From contig NZ_LZJR01000079.1 in the NCBI RefSeq assembly GCF_001667925.1, forward strand, positions 1 to 60,770: 60,770 bases of DNA, read 5' to 3'. Numbering within the stretch: position 1 is the stretch's first letter; each line of letters starts with the position of its first letter. A model generated the notes under the pieces. It did no database searches. It had not been told where the DNA came from and worked only from the letters and a program-made list of their open reading frames with translations. Made by a program: the position numbers and the translations under genes. Source of the DNA: Mycobacterium sp. E2479 (GTDB lineage: Bacteria; Actinomycetota; Actinomycetes; Mycobacteriales; Mycobacteriaceae). Shown piece after piece: positions 38,138-49,137 of this stretch.

Positions 38138-38856
38138 CGCAGCTCGGCCAAGACAGTCTCGCCGGCGATCGCCCGCTGGCCCACCTTCACCAGCGGTTCG
38201 GAACCCGCCGGCAAGTAGGTGTCCAGCCGGGAGCCGAACCGGATAAGGCCGTAGGTGTCACCGACCGACAGCTTGTCCCCGACGTGCGCGTCGCAGATGA
38301 TGCGGCGGGCGAGCAACCCGGCGACCTGCACCGCGACGACGTCCGCGCCGCTGGCGGTGCGCAGGTGCAGGCTGGTGCGTTCGTTCTCGGTGCTCGCCGA
38401 GGCCAGGTCGGCCGAGCCGAATCGGCCCGGCCGGTGCTGCACGGCGACTACCTCGCCGCTGACCGGAGCGCGCTGCACATGGGCGTCCAACAGCGACAGG
38501 AAGATGCTGACTCGCGGCAGCGGTGCGTCGCCCATGCTCAGTTCGGCGGGCGGGGCGGCGAAGTCGATCACGCAGATCTCGCCGTCGGCGGGGGCGACGA
38601 TCGCGCCGGGCCGGGTGGGGGGCACCCGCGGCGGATGACGGAAGAACCCCGCGCAGGCCCCGGCGGCCAGCAGTCCCGCCCGTCGCACCCATCGGTGCTT
38701 GCGCCCGACGAGGGCCAGCGCCAGGCCGCCGCCGATGAACGGCCGTCCGGCCGGATGCACCGGCGGGATGGCGGAGCGCACCAACTCCAGCGCGTGTTGC
38801 GGGCTAAAGCTCGGGTCCGAAGCCGTGGGGCCGATAGTGCGGGGGCGTCGTGCCAC
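38134..38856 (-). CDS. psd: Phosphatidylserine decarboxylase
   Basis: Converts phosphatidylserine to phosphatidylethanolamine. The 240-residue proenzyme has [11 protein letters not shown] near residue 70, IVAPADGEI near 85 and [19 protein letters not shown] near 115. The self-cleavage site is RFGSRLDTY near 207, where the Ser becomes the pyruvoyl group. It is the first gene of the psd-pssA-AAA unit. Confidence 0.94.
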   Translation of the reverse strand: MARRPRTIGPTASDPSFSPQHALELVRSAIPPVHPAGRPFIGGGLALALVGRKHRWVRRAGLLAAGACAGFFRHPPRVPPTRPGAIVAPADGEICVIDFAAPPAELSMGDAPLPRVSIFLSLLDAHVQRAPVSGEVVAVQHRPGRFGSADLASASTENERTSLHLRTASGADVVAVQVAGLLARRIICDAHVGDKLSVGDTYGLIRFGSRLDTYLPAGSEPLVKVGQRAIAGETVLAELR

Positions 38857-38921
38857 GCGGCCATCTTACGGAGCCCGCCGTTGATTCGTAGACGCCCGCA
38901 GCGGGAACGCCCACCGTCGAC

Positions 38922-40136
38922 ATGGAATCGCACAGCGCGGATCGGCGAGCCCCACAGTTGCTCTGGGCGAAAGTCACGGTCACCGCCGTATTCATCGCGC
39001 ACGGTCTGGTGTTCTCCTCCTGGGCCGCTCACATTCCCCACGTCAAGGCCGAGCTCGGCCTTTCCGACGCGGCGCTCGGGACGGCCCTGTTGGGCGCGCC
39101 GCTGGGATCGGTGGTGGCCACGCTGCTCAGCCACTGGGCACTGCCCCGGTGGGGCAGCCACCGCCTGATCCCGGTCACGGTCGCGGGCTATGCCGCGGCC
39201 GGAACGACGGTGGGCCTGGCCGGATCCGCGGCCGCGCTGTTCGGTGCGCTGGCGCTGTGGGGGCTGTGTCAGGGAGCCCTGGACGTCGCGATGAACACGC
39301 AGGCCGGCACGGTCGAGCGCCTCGCCGAGGCTCCGATCATGGCTCGGTTTCACGGCATGTGGAGCGTCGGGGCGTTGGCGGGCGCCGTGATCGGCGCGGC
39401 GTGCGTCAGCGTGGGCGTCAGCCTCACCGCCCAGCTGACTGGTCTGGGGCTGGTCGTCCTGGTCGTGGTGGAACCGCTGACCCGTCGCCTGATCCCCGAC
39501 GCGGTCGACGCGGCCGCCGCGTCATCGACCCCGCCGCAGGGTAAGCGCGCCTGGATGACCCCGGGGGTGGCGATCCTCGCCGCGGTGTCGTTCGCGTCGT
39601 TTCTGTGCGAAGGCGCCGCCACCGACTGGTCGGCCAACTACCTGCGCAATGTCGTGGGTGCCGGCCCCAGCGTCGCCGCGTTGAGCTACGCCGCCTACAC
39701 GTGCGCGATGGTCATCACCCGGTTCGGCGCGCCCCGACTGCACGCGCTGGTGTCCAGCCGCCGGCTCTTGCCGGCGCTGGCGCTGGTGTCCGTTTTGGGC
39801 ATGAGTGTGACGCTGGCCGCCGCCGACGCCCGGGTGGGCGTGTTCGGCTTCGCCGCGCTGGGCGTCGGCGTGGCGCTGCTGGTGCCCACGGCCTTCAGCG
39901 CGGCCTACGGCGCGAGCGGCGCCGGATCGGCGATCGCCGTCGTGGCCGCGGCTGGTTGGCTGGGCTACCTGCTCGGGCCGCCGTTGATCGGCCACCTGTC
40001 GGGTTGGGTGGGGCTGTCGGCGGCGCTGGTCACCATTCCGGTGATGATGTCGGTCGTCGCCGTCGCCATCCGTTGCACACCGGCTTTCGACAAGGCCGAC
40101 GAGTTCCATCGTGACGTGGCCACGCCCGCGGCCTAG
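38922..40136 (+). CDS. MFS transporter (fucose-permease-like)
   Basis: A 404-residue membrane carrier with about 12 helices. AVFIAHGLVFSSWAAHIPHV is followed by ELGLSDAALGTALLGAPLGS, LWGLCQGALDVAMNTQAG and ARFHGMWSVGALAGA, all typical of the NarK/fucose-permease-like branch of the major facilitator superfamily. It is divergent from psd and convergent with moeA2. The substrate cannot be read from sequence. I do not recall a gene here in M. tuberculosis. Confidence 0.87.
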   Translation: MESHSADRRAPQLLWAKVTVTAVFIAHGLVFSSWAAHIPHVKAELGLSDAALGTALLGAPLGSVVATLLSHWALPRWGSHRLIPVTVAGYAAAGTTVGLAGSAAALFGALALWGLCQGALDVAMNTQAGTVERLAEAPIMARFHGMWSVGALAGAVIGAACVSVGVSLTAQLTGLGLVVLVVVEPLTRRLIPDAVDAAAASSTPPQGKRAWMTPGVAILAAVSFASFLCEGAATDWSANYLRNVVGAGPSVAALSYAAYTCAMVITRFGAPRLHALVSSRRLLPALALVSVLGMSVTLAAADARVGVFGFAALGVGVALLVPTAFSAAYGASGAGSAIAVVAAAGWLGYLLGPPLIGHLSGWVGLSAALVTIPVMMSVVAVAIRCTPAFDKADEFHRDVATPAA

Positions 40137-40144
40137 CGAGCCCG

Positions 40145-41359
40145 CTAACGCAGATCCCAGACCTGCAGTTGGGTTCCCTCGGGCACCTCGACGACGTCCT
40201 CGGGGATGTCCAGCAGTCCGTTCGCCGACGCCAGCCAGCGCAGGTGGTGCGACGCCGGCGGTCCGTAACTGACGACCGTGCCGGCGTCATCGTCGAGCAC
40301 CGCACGCCGGAATTGGCGCTTGCCGCGAGGTGACGTGAGCGACTCGGCGAGGACGGCCTTGCGGTGCGGGCGTTCCGGGTGCGGCAGGCCCATGGCCCTT
40401 CGCAGCGCGGGCCGGATGAATACCTCGAAGGACACCAGCGCGCTGACCGGGTTGCCCGGCAGCGTGACGATCGTCGCGCCGGCCACCCGCCCCACGCCCT
40501 GCGGCATGCCCGGCTGCATGGCGACCTTGACGAACTCCACGCCCTGGTCGCCCTCGCGCCCGAACGCGTCCTTGACCACCTCGTAGGCGCCGGCGCTGAC
40601 CCCGCCGCTGGTGATGATCAGGTCCACTTGGTTGTCCGGGCGCGCGTATCGGTCGATGATCGAACTGAATTGGGCCACGTCGTCTTCCGCGGTCGCGACG
40701 GCGACCAGATCGGCCCCCGCATCCCGAACCGCGCCGGCCAGCATGATCGAGTTGGACTCGTAGATCTGCCCCGGCAGCAGCGGCGTGCCCGGCGTCACCA
40801 GCTCCGATCCGGTCGAGATCACCAGCACCCGCTGGCGCGGAATCACCGGCAACTCGGCGATGCCCAGCGCCGCCGCCAAGCCGAGCACGGCCGGCGTCAC
40901 GACCTGACCCCGGCGCAAGACCGTGGTGCCGGGGGAGACGTCCTCACCCGCACGGCGGATGTGCTTACCGGCCGTGCGGGGCGCGCGGATCGACACCACG
41001 TTCATGCCGCCGTCGGTGTCCTCCACCGGCACGACGGCCGTGGCTCCGGCCGGCAGCGGTGCGCCCGTCATGATCCGGTGCGCCGTCCCGGGCCGCAGCG
41101 TCAGTTCGTCGGTGCGTCCGGCCGGAATGTCCTCGGCGACACGCAACTCCACCGGGCTTTCGGGCGTGGCGCTCGCCGTGTCTTCGGCGCGCACCGCGTA
41201 GCCATCCATCGCGGAGTTGTCGAAGACGGGCAAGGCCAGCTGCGCCACCACGTCGTCGGCCAGAACCAGGCCCTGGGCGTCGGTCAGCGGGACCCCGACC
41301 GGTGGGCGCGCACGAATCAACTCGGTGACGACCCGCTGATGTTCGGCGACTGAGCGCAT
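40145..41359 (-). CDS. moeA2: Molybdopterin molybdenumtransferase MoeA2
   Basis: Inserts molybdate into adenylylated molybdopterin. The 404-residue protein has DNSAMDGYAVRAED near residue 47, PAGATAVVPVED, GKHIRRAGEDV near 125, VISTGSEL near 180, YESNSIML and TSGGVSAGAYEVVKDAFG near 245. PGNPVSALVSFEVFIRP lies near 300. I chose the ATG at 41359 because orthologues begin MRSV-EHQRVV; an ATG at 41368 and the frame start at 41398 are alternatives. It follows an SDR gene on the same strand. Confidence 0.93.
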   Translation of the reverse strand: MRSVAEHQRVVTELIRARPPVGVPLTDAQGLVLADDVVAQLALPVFDNSAMDGYAVRAEDTASATPESPVELRVAEDIPAGRTDELTLRPGTAHRIMTGAPLPAGATAVVPVEDTDGGMNVVSIRAPRTAGKHIRRAGEDVSPGTTVLRRGQVVTPAVLGLAAALGIAELPVIPRQRVLVISTGSELVTPGTPLLPGQIYESNSIMLAGAVRDAGADLVAVATAEDDVAQFSSIIDRYARPDNQVDLIITSGGVSAGAYEVVKDAFGREGDQGVEFVKVAMQPGMPQGVGRVAGATIVTLPGNPVSALVSFEVFIRPALRRAMGLPHPERPHRKAVLAESLTSPRGKRQFRRAVLDDDAGTVVSYGPPASHHLRWLASANGLLDIPEDVVEVPEGTQLQVWDLR

Positions 41360-41378
41360 CGAAGCCATTATCCGCGCG

Positions 41379-42335
41379 TCAGACGGGGAAGCTGACACCG
41401 GTGAGTTCTTCGGAGACGGCCCAGAGCCGACGCTGCAACTCCTCGTCGTGGGACTGGGCGCTGGAGTTGACGAGCTTCGGGCGGCCGCGCTGCTCGAGGA
41501 AGCCGGCCGGGCCGTAATACTGCCCGCCCTGGACGGCCGGATCGGTGGCAGCCCGCAGCGTGGGCAGCGCGCCCATCGCCGGGCTTTGGAACAGCACCGG
41601 GGCCACCAGGGCCTTCACCGACCGCAAGACGCCCGGCAGGTTGCGGGCCAGCTCGGTATTGGAGCCGCCGGGGTGGGCTGCGACGGCAACGGTCTTTGCG
41701 TCGGGCGTGGCGGCCAACCGGCGCTGCAGCTCGTAGGTGAACAGCAGGTTGGCCAGCTTGGATTGCCCGTAGGCGGCGATCCGGTCGTAGCCGCGTTCGG
41801 CATGCAGGTCGTCGAACTGGATCGCCGCCCTCAGCCGATGCCCGAGGCTGCTGACCGTCACCACCCGCGAATCCCGCACCACCAGCAGGTTTTCCAGCAG
41901 CAGCCCGGTCAGCGCGAAGTGGCCCAGATGGTTGGTGCCGAACTGCAATTCGAAGCCGTCTTTGGTGACCTGCTTGGGCGTCCACATCACCCCGGCGTTG
42001 TTGATCAGCAAATCGATGCGCGGGTAGGCCGCGCGCAGCGTGTCGGCGGCCGAGCGGATCGCGTCCAGGGAGGTGAGGTCCAGCTGCTGCAACGTGACAT
42101 CCGCGCGCGGACTGGCGGCGACGATGCGCGACAGCGCCGCGTTGCCCTTCTCCAGGTCGCGCACCGCGAGCACGACGTGGGCGCCGCGGTAGGCCAGCAC
42201 GGCCGCCGCCTCGTAACCGATGCCGGTGTTGGCGCCGGTGACGACGACGACCCGGCCAGTCTGATCCGGGACATCAGCCTCCGACCATGAGCGGGTCTCT
42301 GCGTCGTTGGAAGGCATGGCCCAAAAGATACTCAT
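41379..42335 (-). CDS. Short-chain dehydrogenase/reductase, Rv0439c-like
   Basis: A 318-residue SDR (312 from the second ATG). The cofactor site is VVVTGANTGIGYEAA near residue 31, followed by LLINNAGVMWTPK, GTNHLGHFALTG and a catalytic YGQSKLANL near 192. It belongs to the WW-domain oxidoreductase/retinol-dehydrogenase-like branch. A close paralogue lies at 45670-46584. Upstream of moeA2 as in M. tuberculosis. Confidence 0.9.
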   Translation of the reverse strand: MSIFWAMPSNDAETRSWSEADVPDQTGRVVVVTGANTGIGYEAAAVLAYRGAHVVLAVRDLEKGNAALSRIVAASPRADVTLQQLDLTSLDAIRSAADTLRAAYPRIDLLINNAGVMWTPKQVTKDGFELQFGTNHLGHFALTGLLLENLLVVRDSRVVTVSSLGHRLRAAIQFDDLHAERGYDRIAAYGQSKLANLLFTYELQRRLAATPDAKTVAVAAHPGGSNTELARNLPGVLRSVKALVAPVLFQSPAMGALPTLRAATDPAVQGGQYYGPAGFLEQRGRPKLVNSSAQSHDEELQRRLWAVSEELTGVSFPV

Positions 42336-42393
42336 CGGAACTGCTGCTGCCGGATGGGCGGGTGGCCCTGCCGGGCGGACGTAAGGTGAGAAC

Positions 42394-42873
42394 GTGATTA
42401 CCGGATTGGCTCACACCGGGGTTTGCGTTCCGGACTGCGAGGCTGCGGTGGCGTTCTACCGCGATGTGCTGGGCATGCGTGTGCTCTCGCCCCCATATGT
42501 CATGTCCGGCAACGCCATTCGCGACGACATGGGTGAGTTGGTGTCCGATCCCAGCATGAAAGCTGCCATCCTCGGGTTCGACGACGGCGGTGACCGGGTG
42601 CTCGAGGTGATCGAATACCTCGGAGCCAAAAGCGGGCCTGCCGGTGACGGCCGGGCGCTGACCGACCCCGGGCTCTCGCACGTCGGGCTGATCTGTGCGG
42701 ACATCGACGCCACCCGGGCGGAACTGGAGTCCAAGGGCGTGCGCTTTGTGGTCAGCGGAATCGCCGACGTGGCACGGGTACGTACCACCTGGTTCGTCGA
42801 TCCCTGGGGTGTGGTGTTCATCCTGGTGGAGAAGAGCCGGCCCGAGCGGCCGTATTTCGCGCAATGGGCATAG
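42394..42873 (+). CDS. VOC/glyoxalase-family protein
   Basis: A 159-residue two-module VOC protein. Candidate metal ligands are His7 (GLAHTGVC), Glu in VLEVIEYLG, His in LSHVGLICADID and Glu near the end (GVVFILVEK). FYRDVLGMRVLSPP is the usual first-module signature, and a TWFVDPWGV loop follows. The GTG start at 42394 faces the SDR. The 3' end overlaps the monooxygenase gene by 10 bp, so they are co-translated. It could be a lyase, epimerase or dioxygenase. Confidence 0.85.
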   Translation: MITGLAHTGVCVPDCEAAVAFYRDVLGMRVLSPPYVMSGNAIRDDMGELVSDPSMKAAILGFDDGGDRVLEVIEYLGAKSGPAGDGRALTDPGLSHVGLICADIDATRAELESKGVRFVVSGIADVARVRTTWFVDPWGVVFILVEKSRPERPYFAQWA

Positions 42874-44315
42874 TGGACCCGAAGCCCTCGGTCGGGATCA
42901 TCGGGGCCGGCGCCGGCGGCATCGCGATGGGGATCCAACTCGCCGACGCGGGCTACGAATTCACGATCTTCGACCGAGCAGACGGATTCGGCGGAACCTG
43001 GCGCCACAACACTTTTCCGGGTGCGGCCTGCGATGTCCCGTCGCATTTGTACTCGTATTCCTTTGCGCCCAACCCTCGGTGGAGCAAGACCTATGCCAAC
43101 CAGCCCGAGATCCTTGCGTATCTCGAAAGGGTGGCGACCGAGCACGAACTGGCCGGGCACCTGCGGGCCAACACCGCGATCACCACCGCGCGCTGGTCGG
43201 ACTCGCAGCGCCGCTGGACGCTCACCAGTGCTGACGGCCGACAGTACGACTTCGACGTGGTGGTCAGCGCGGTCGGCATGCTCGATGTGCCATATGTCCC
43301 GGACATTATGGGGGCGAAGCGGTTTCGCGGACGCCGATTTCATTCCTCGCGCTGGGACCACAGCAAGTCGACCGACGGAGAACGCGTCGCTTCCATCGGC
43401 ACCGGTGCCAGCGCGATCCAATACGTACCGGCGATAGCTCGAAAGACCGCCCATCTGACCGTGTTTCAGCGGACCCCGATATGGATCGCGCCGCGATTCG
43501 ACTTCCCGTTCACCCCAGAGCAGCACGAGCTGTTCGAGCGTGAGCCGGCCGCCGCACAGAAGCTGCGCGACGAGGCCTTCGCTGCCTACGAGTCGTCCAG
43601 CTTCGACGTCGATCACCCACAGATCCTCGAGGCGACCGAGCTTGCCCGCGGTTACCTGGCCCGCAAGGTGGCCGATCCCGAGTTGCGGGCGAAGCTGACA
43701 CCGCACTATCCCGCCGGGTGCAAGCGGCCGCTGATGTCGCGCGAGTGGTACCCCACGTTCGCACTGCCCAACGTCAGCCTGGAAACGACCCCGATCGCGG
43801 AACTGACCGAACGTGGGGTGCGTACCGTTGACGGCGTCGAACACCACGTCGACACCATCATCTACGGCACCGGGTTCACCGCCGCCGACTATCTGGCCAG
43901 CATCGACGTGTACGGTTCCGGCGGTCGCCACCTGCGCGATGACTGGAGCGACGGCGCGGAAGCCTACCTGGGCACGCTGGTCGCCGGGTATCCGAATTTC
44001 TTTGTGCTGTATGGCCCCAACACCAACGGCGTCAACTCGATCATCTACATCCACGAGGCGCAGACGACCTTCATTTGCCACATCCTCGACGTGATGGGCG
44101 GCCGCGGGGCGCGCACCGTCGAGGTGACGGCCGAGGCGCAGCGCCACTACAACGAGGAGATCCAGGCCGCGATGGCGGGCAAGGTCTGGCTGGCCTGTAC
44201 CAACTACTTTCGACATCCCAGCGGGAAGGTCGTCACCCAATTGCCCTATAGCGGCAAGACATTCTTCGAGCGCACTCGCCGCATGGTCGTCGAGGACTAC
44301 CTGCTACGTCCGTAG
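42864..44315 (+). CDS. Flavin monooxygenase, Baeyer-Villiger type
   Basis: A 483-residue FAD/NADPH enzyme. The FAD site is VGIIGAGAGGIAMGIQLADA near residue 10 and the Baeyer-Villiger fingerprint FRGRRFHSSRWDH is near 153. The second nucleotide site is SIGTGASAIQYVPAI near 178, and the C-terminal INTGFT-like motif is YGTGFTAADY near 335. It would insert oxygen into a ketone or hydroxylate a related compound. It overlaps the VOC gene. The substrate is unknown. Confidence 0.93.
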   Translation: MGIVDPKPSVGIIGAGAGGIAMGIQLADAGYEFTIFDRADGFGGTWRHNTFPGAACDVPSHLYSYSFAPNPRWSKTYANQPEILAYLERVATEHELAGHLRANTAITTARWSDSQRRWTLTSADGRQYDFDVVVSAVGMLDVPYVPDIMGAKRFRGRRFHSSRWDHSKSTDGERVASIGTGASAIQYVPAIARKTAHLTVFQRTPIWIAPRFDFPFTPEQHELFEREPAAAQKLRDEAFAAYESSSFDVDHPQILEATELARGYLARKVADPELRAKLTPHYPAGCKRPLMSREWYPTFALPNVSLETTPIAELTERGVRTVDGVEHHVDTIIYGTGFTAADYLASIDVYGSGGRHLRDDWSDGAEAYLGTLVAGYPNFFVLYGPNTNGVNSIIYIHEAQTTFICHILDVMGGRGARTVEVTAEAQRHYNEEIQAAMAGKVWLACTNYFRHPSGKVVTQLPYSGKTFFERTRRMVVEDYLLRP

Positions 44316-44395
44316 CCGCACGCTCTTGGCTTCAACCGCGGCGGCGTCGCGCCCAGAAACGTCCCGGCAGAAGCAATCTCGCATTTACCTGAGGC

Positions 44396-44890
44396 TTACT
44401 GCACCCAGTAATTGTCGTGGCGGATGAACCATTCCCGGCGCTCGTCGTCGGTCATGTCGGCCAGTGCCGCGAATCCCTCGAAGTAAGCCTCGCGGGGTGC
44501 GCCGGGTGCGAACAACATCAGAATCGATGCCGGTTCGTCCGCCTCGTTGCGAAAACCGTGCACCCCGCCGGGCGGGACGTAGAGAAAGTCGCCTTGACGG
44601 CCGTCCGCCCACTGCGTGCCGTCATAGAGCTTCATCGTTCCGGACAAGACGAAGAACGCCTCGGACATGGCGCGGTGGAAGTGCGCCGGGGGCCCGCCGC
44701 CGGCCGGTGCGATGTCGACGCGGTAGAGGCCGTAGTCGCCGGCGGTGTCTTGCTGGTTGGCCAGGTAGTGGTACCTGACCCCGGACGTCTCGTAGTCCGG
44801 TGGCTGATCGGCACGCTTGAACCAGGCACTGATCTCCGGCTCGTCCTTGGTGTATCGGGCTGGCGGGTAGGGCGGCACGACGAGAGACAT
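44396..44890 (-). CDS. Cupin-domain protein
   Basis: A 164-residue single-cupin protein. Motif 1 is PPAHFHRAMSEAFFVLSGTM (His, His, Glu metal ligands) and motif 2 is GDFLYVPPGGVHGFRN. A conserved start (YHYLANQQDTAGDYGLYRV) precedes the barrel. The ATG at 44890 is divergent from the M24 gene, 29 bp away. It may be an oxygenase or isomerase acting in the same pathway as the neighbouring monooxygenase, but this is inference. Confidence 0.85.
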   Translation of the reverse strand: MSLVVPPYPPARYTKDEPEISAWFKRADQPPDYETSGVRYHYLANQQDTAGDYGLYRVDIAPAGGGPPAHFHRAMSEAFFVLSGTMKLYDGTQWADGRQGDFLYVPPGGVHGFRNEADEPASILMLFAPGAPREAYFEGFAALADMTDDERREWFIRHDNYWVQ

Positions 44891-44919
44891 GGTTCCAGTG
44901 TGCGCATAGCATCGCCGGT

Positions 44920-45618
44920 GTGGAGCGATCGAGTGCCGAAGATGTTCGCGTGCAACGGCTGCTCGATGCCGAACGCAAAGCCGCGCAATTGTTCGACGAA
45001 ATCGAGCGGCGGGCCATGATTCGCCCCGGGCTGGCCGAGAAGGAACTCTCCGACCGGATCCATGACCTCGCCGGCGAGATGTTCGGCGTGACCCGGCACT
45101 GGCACCGGCGGATCGTGCGGGCCGGGCAGAACACGCTGCAGCCGTTCCAGGAACGCCCGCCGGATCGCGTGATCGTCGACGACGACATCGTGTTCCTCGA
45201 TCTCGGTCCGATCTTCGAGGAGTGGGAGGCCGATTTCGGGCGGACGTTCGTGCTCGGCGACGACCCGTACAAGACGGCCCTTCGTGATGCGCTGCCACGG
45301 GTCTGGGAGGCCGGCCGCGACCACTTCGCCGGCCATCCCGACATCACCGGCGCCGAGCTGTTCGACTATGTCGTCGCGGTGGCCGACGCCGAGGGGTTCG
45401 AGTGGGGCAGCCGCATCGCGGGCCACCTGATCGGCGAGTTCCCGCACAAGAAGATCGCCGGCCCAGGCGTCGAGTGGATCATCATGCCCGGATCGAACAA
45501 GCCGATGCGCCGCACCGATCCGCGCGGCCGCATCTGCCACTGGATCCTCGAGATCCACCTTGTCGATCGCCCGCGCGGCTTCGGCGGCTTCTACGAGCAG
45601 CTGCTCGATCTGCCCTAG
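44920..45618 (+). CDS. M24-family metallopeptidase (Xaa-Pro aminopeptidase-like)
   Basis: A 232-residue pita-bread-fold protein consisting only of the catalytic domain. Metal ligands are visible as Asp in FLDLGPIFEEWEADFGRTF (two Asp), His in RIAGHLIGEFPH and Glu in LEIHLVD near the C-terminus. The GTG start is 29 bp from the divergent cupin gene. Members of this family include non-peptidase enzymes, so the substrate could be non-peptide. Confidence 0.85.
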   Translation: MERSSAEDVRVQRLLDAERKAAQLFDEIERRAMIRPGLAEKELSDRIHDLAGEMFGVTRHWHRRIVRAGQNTLQPFQERPPDRVIVDDDIVFLDLGPIFEEWEADFGRTFVLGDDPYKTALRDALPRVWEAGRDHFAGHPDITGAELFDYVVAVADAEGFEWGSRIAGHLIGEFPHKKIAGPGVEWIIMPGSNKPMRRTDPRGRICHWILEIHLVDRPRGFGGFYEQLLDLP

Positions 45619-45669
45619 TGCCGATCGCGAGCGCGGCGCACCGCCGGGCGCGGCGGGTCGTCCCTCGGG

Positions 45670-46584
45670 CTAATCGATGGGGTAGGTCACCCCGGTGAGT
45701 TCCTCGGAGACCGTCCACAGCCGGCGCTGCCGCTCGACGTCGTGCGACTTGGCGCTAGACGCCACGACCTTGGGGTAGCCGCGCGTCTGGCCGAGGCCGT
45801 CGGGCCCGTAGTACTGCCCCCCTTGCACCGCCGGATCGGTGGCGGCGCGCAGGGTCGGCAGGGCGCCCATGGCCGGGTTCTGGGCGACGAGGGGTGCGAT
45901 CCGCTCGAAGGCGACGACCAGCGGGGCGGGCATGTTGCGCATCAGCTCGGTGTCGGACATGCCGGGGTGCGCGGCCGCGGCGATCGTCGTGCCATGCGGG
46001 GCAAGCCGTCGTTGCAGTTCATAGGTGAACAGCAGGTTGGCGAGCTTGGCCTGCCCGTAGGCGGCGACCCTGTTGTAGCGGCGCTCCCACTGCAGGTCGT
46101 CGAAGTGGATGTCGGCGAGGATGCGATGGCCGACGCTGCTGACCGTCACGATCCGCGAGCCGGCGACCGGCAGCAGCCGGTCCAGCAGGAGGCCGGTGAA
46201 GGCGAAGTGTCCCAGGTGGTTGGTGCCGAACTGCAGCTCGAAGCCGTCCTTGGTGGTCGACTTCGGCGTGTACATCACCCCCGCGTTGTTGATCAGCAGG
46301 TCGATGCGGTCGTGCGCGGACCGCAGCTGCTCGGCGGCCGCCCGGACCGACGCCAGCGACGTCAGGTCGAGTTCCTGTAGCGCGACGTCGGCGTGCGGGC
46401 TCTGCGCGGTGATCTTGGCCGCCGCGTCCTTGCCCTTGTCCAGATTGCGCACCGCCAGCACGACGTGCGCGCCGTGATCGGCCAGCGCCAGGGCCGTCTC
46501 GTAGCCCAGGCCCGTGTTGGCTCCGGTGATGACGGCGACCCGTCCGGTCTGGTCGGGAATGTCAGCGGTGGTCCACTTGGCCAT
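45670..46584 (-). CDS. Short-chain dehydrogenase/reductase, paralogue of the gene at 41379
   Basis: A 304-residue SDR highly similar in sequence to the one at 41379-42335. The cofactor site is VAVITGANTGLGYETA near residue 17; then LLINNAGVMYTPK; GTNHLGHFAFTG; a catalytic YGQAKLANL near 180; and the shared C-terminus (ATDPAVQGGQYYGPDG, RLWTVSEELTGV). It is divergent from a TetR gene and is probably its target. Confidence 0.91.
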   Translation of the reverse strand: MAKWTTADIPDQTGRVAVITGANTGLGYETALALADHGAHVVLAVRNLDKGKDAAAKITAQSPHADVALQELDLTSLASVRAAAEQLRSAHDRIDLLINNAGVMYTPKSTTKDGFELQFGTNHLGHFAFTGLLLDRLLPVAGSRIVTVSSVGHRILADIHFDDLQWERRYNRVAAYGQAKLANLLFTYELQRRLAPHGTTIAAAAHPGMSDTELMRNMPAPLVVAFERIAPLVAQNPAMGALPTLRAATDPAVQGGQYYGPDGLGQTRGYPKVVASSAKSHDVERQRRLWTVSEELTGVTYPID

Positions 46585-46687
46585 GAGAGATTCCTTGAAC
46601 TAGTAGAGTAAACGGGGCTATCGCTCCGGTTGAGTGCCACTATATGGAACGCACGCCCCGCTTTGTCAACCGCTGAGGAGTGAACAG
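46585..46687. promoter_or_regulatory. Divergent promoter region with inverted repeat
   Basis: Between the SDR and TetR genes. AAACGGGGC (46610-46618) and GCCCCGCTTT (46655-46664) form an inverted repeat with one extra base, a candidate TetR operator. A GAGGAG sequence at 46674 is the ribosome-binding site for the TetR gene. Confidence 0.5.
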
Positions 46688-47254
46688 ATGGCGCAACCCG
46701 CACGGCCGTTGCGCGCCGACGCGGCGCGCAACCGGGCACGCGTGCTGGATGTCGCCTACGAAACGTTTGCAGCCGAGGGACTCTCGGTGCCCATCGACGA
46801 GGTAGCGCGGCGAGCGGGCGTGGGGGCCGGCACCGTCTATCGGCACTTTCCGACGAAGGAGGCGCTGTTCCAGGCGGTGATCCAGGATCGGATGCAGCGA
46901 CTGGTCGACGACGGCCGTGCCCTGCTGGAATCCGTCGGGCCGGGCGAAGCGCTGTTCGCCTGCCTGCGGTCGATGGTGCTGCACTGGGGCGCCGCGGACC
47001 GAGGTCTGGTCGACGCGCTGGCCGGATTCGGCATCGACATCGCCACCGCGGCGCCCGACGCCGAGGACGCGTTCCTGGCCATGCTCGACGAGCTGCTGCG
47101 GGCCGCCCAGAGTGCGGGCTCCGCGCGCCAGGACATCGGGGTGCGCGAAGTGAAGGCGATCATGGTCGGCTGCCAGGCGATGGAGGCCTACAACTCGGAC
47201 TTGGCCGAGCGGGTGACCGACGTCGTCGTCGACGGTCTACGCGCTGCGCGATAA
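46688..47254 (+). CDS. TetR-family transcriptional regulator
   Basis: A 188-residue regulator. The helix-turn-helix is VPIDEVARRAGVGAGTVYRH followed by FPTKEALFQAV (about residues 34-64). The C-terminal domain (LRSMVLHWGAADRGLVDALA, AAQSAGSARQDIGVREVKAI) is of the type that binds small hydrophobic ligands. The ATG at 46688 follows GAGGAG. It probably controls the divergent SDR. It ends just before the groEL2 regulatory region. Confidence 0.91.
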   Translation: MAQPARPLRADAARNRARVLDVAYETFAAEGLSVPIDEVARRAGVGAGTVYRHFPTKEALFQAVIQDRMQRLVDDGRALLESVGPGEALFACLRSMVLHWGAADRGLVDALAGFGIDIATAAPDAEDAFLAMLDELLRAAQSAGSARQDIGVREVKAIMVGCQAMEAYNSDLAERVTDVVVDGLRAAR

Positions 47255-47267
47255 GGCCGGCCGCTTC

Positions 47268-47293
47268 TTGCACTCGACATAGGCGAGTGCTAA
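47268..47293. promoter_or_regulatory. CIRCE element 1 (HrcA operator)
   Basis: GCACTC-GACATAGGC-GAGTGC flanked by TT and TAA, a near-perfect match to the CIRCE inverted repeat with a 9-bp spacer. HrcA binding represses groEL genes in the absence of heat stress. Confidence 0.93.
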
Positions 47294-47301
47294 GAATGAC
47301 G

Positions 47302-47328
47302 TTGGCACTCGCGACCAGCGAGTGCTAG
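47302..47328. promoter_or_regulatory. CIRCE element 2 (HrcA operator)
   Basis: GGCACTC-GCGACCAGC-GAGTGCTA, a second CIRCE copy 34 bp (centre to centre) from the first, upstream of groEL2. Confidence 0.92.
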
Positions 47329-47373
47329 GTCGGGACGGTGAGGCCAGGGCCGCGACAAGCGGGAGACACCTAG

Positions 47374-49065
<1,692 letters not shown>

Positions 49066-49083
49066 GTCCACGACTCGAGTACG

Positions 49084-49119
49084 AAAAGGCCCGGCCCTCA
49101 CAAGGGGCCGGGCTTTTTC
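49084..49119 (+). terminator. Rho-independent terminator after groEL2
   Basis: GCCCGGCCC (49089-49097) and GGGCCGGGC (49105-49113) form a stem, closed by flanking A and T runs (AAAAG before, CTTTTT after). It begins 19 bp after the groEL2 stop. Confidence 0.93.
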
Positions 49120-49137
49120 GTGTGCTCGTGCCCGGGC

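Noticed and set aside
42456..44240. 594-codon open frame opposite the monooxygenase
   Set aside because: Antisense shadow of a clear Baeyer-Villiger monooxygenase.
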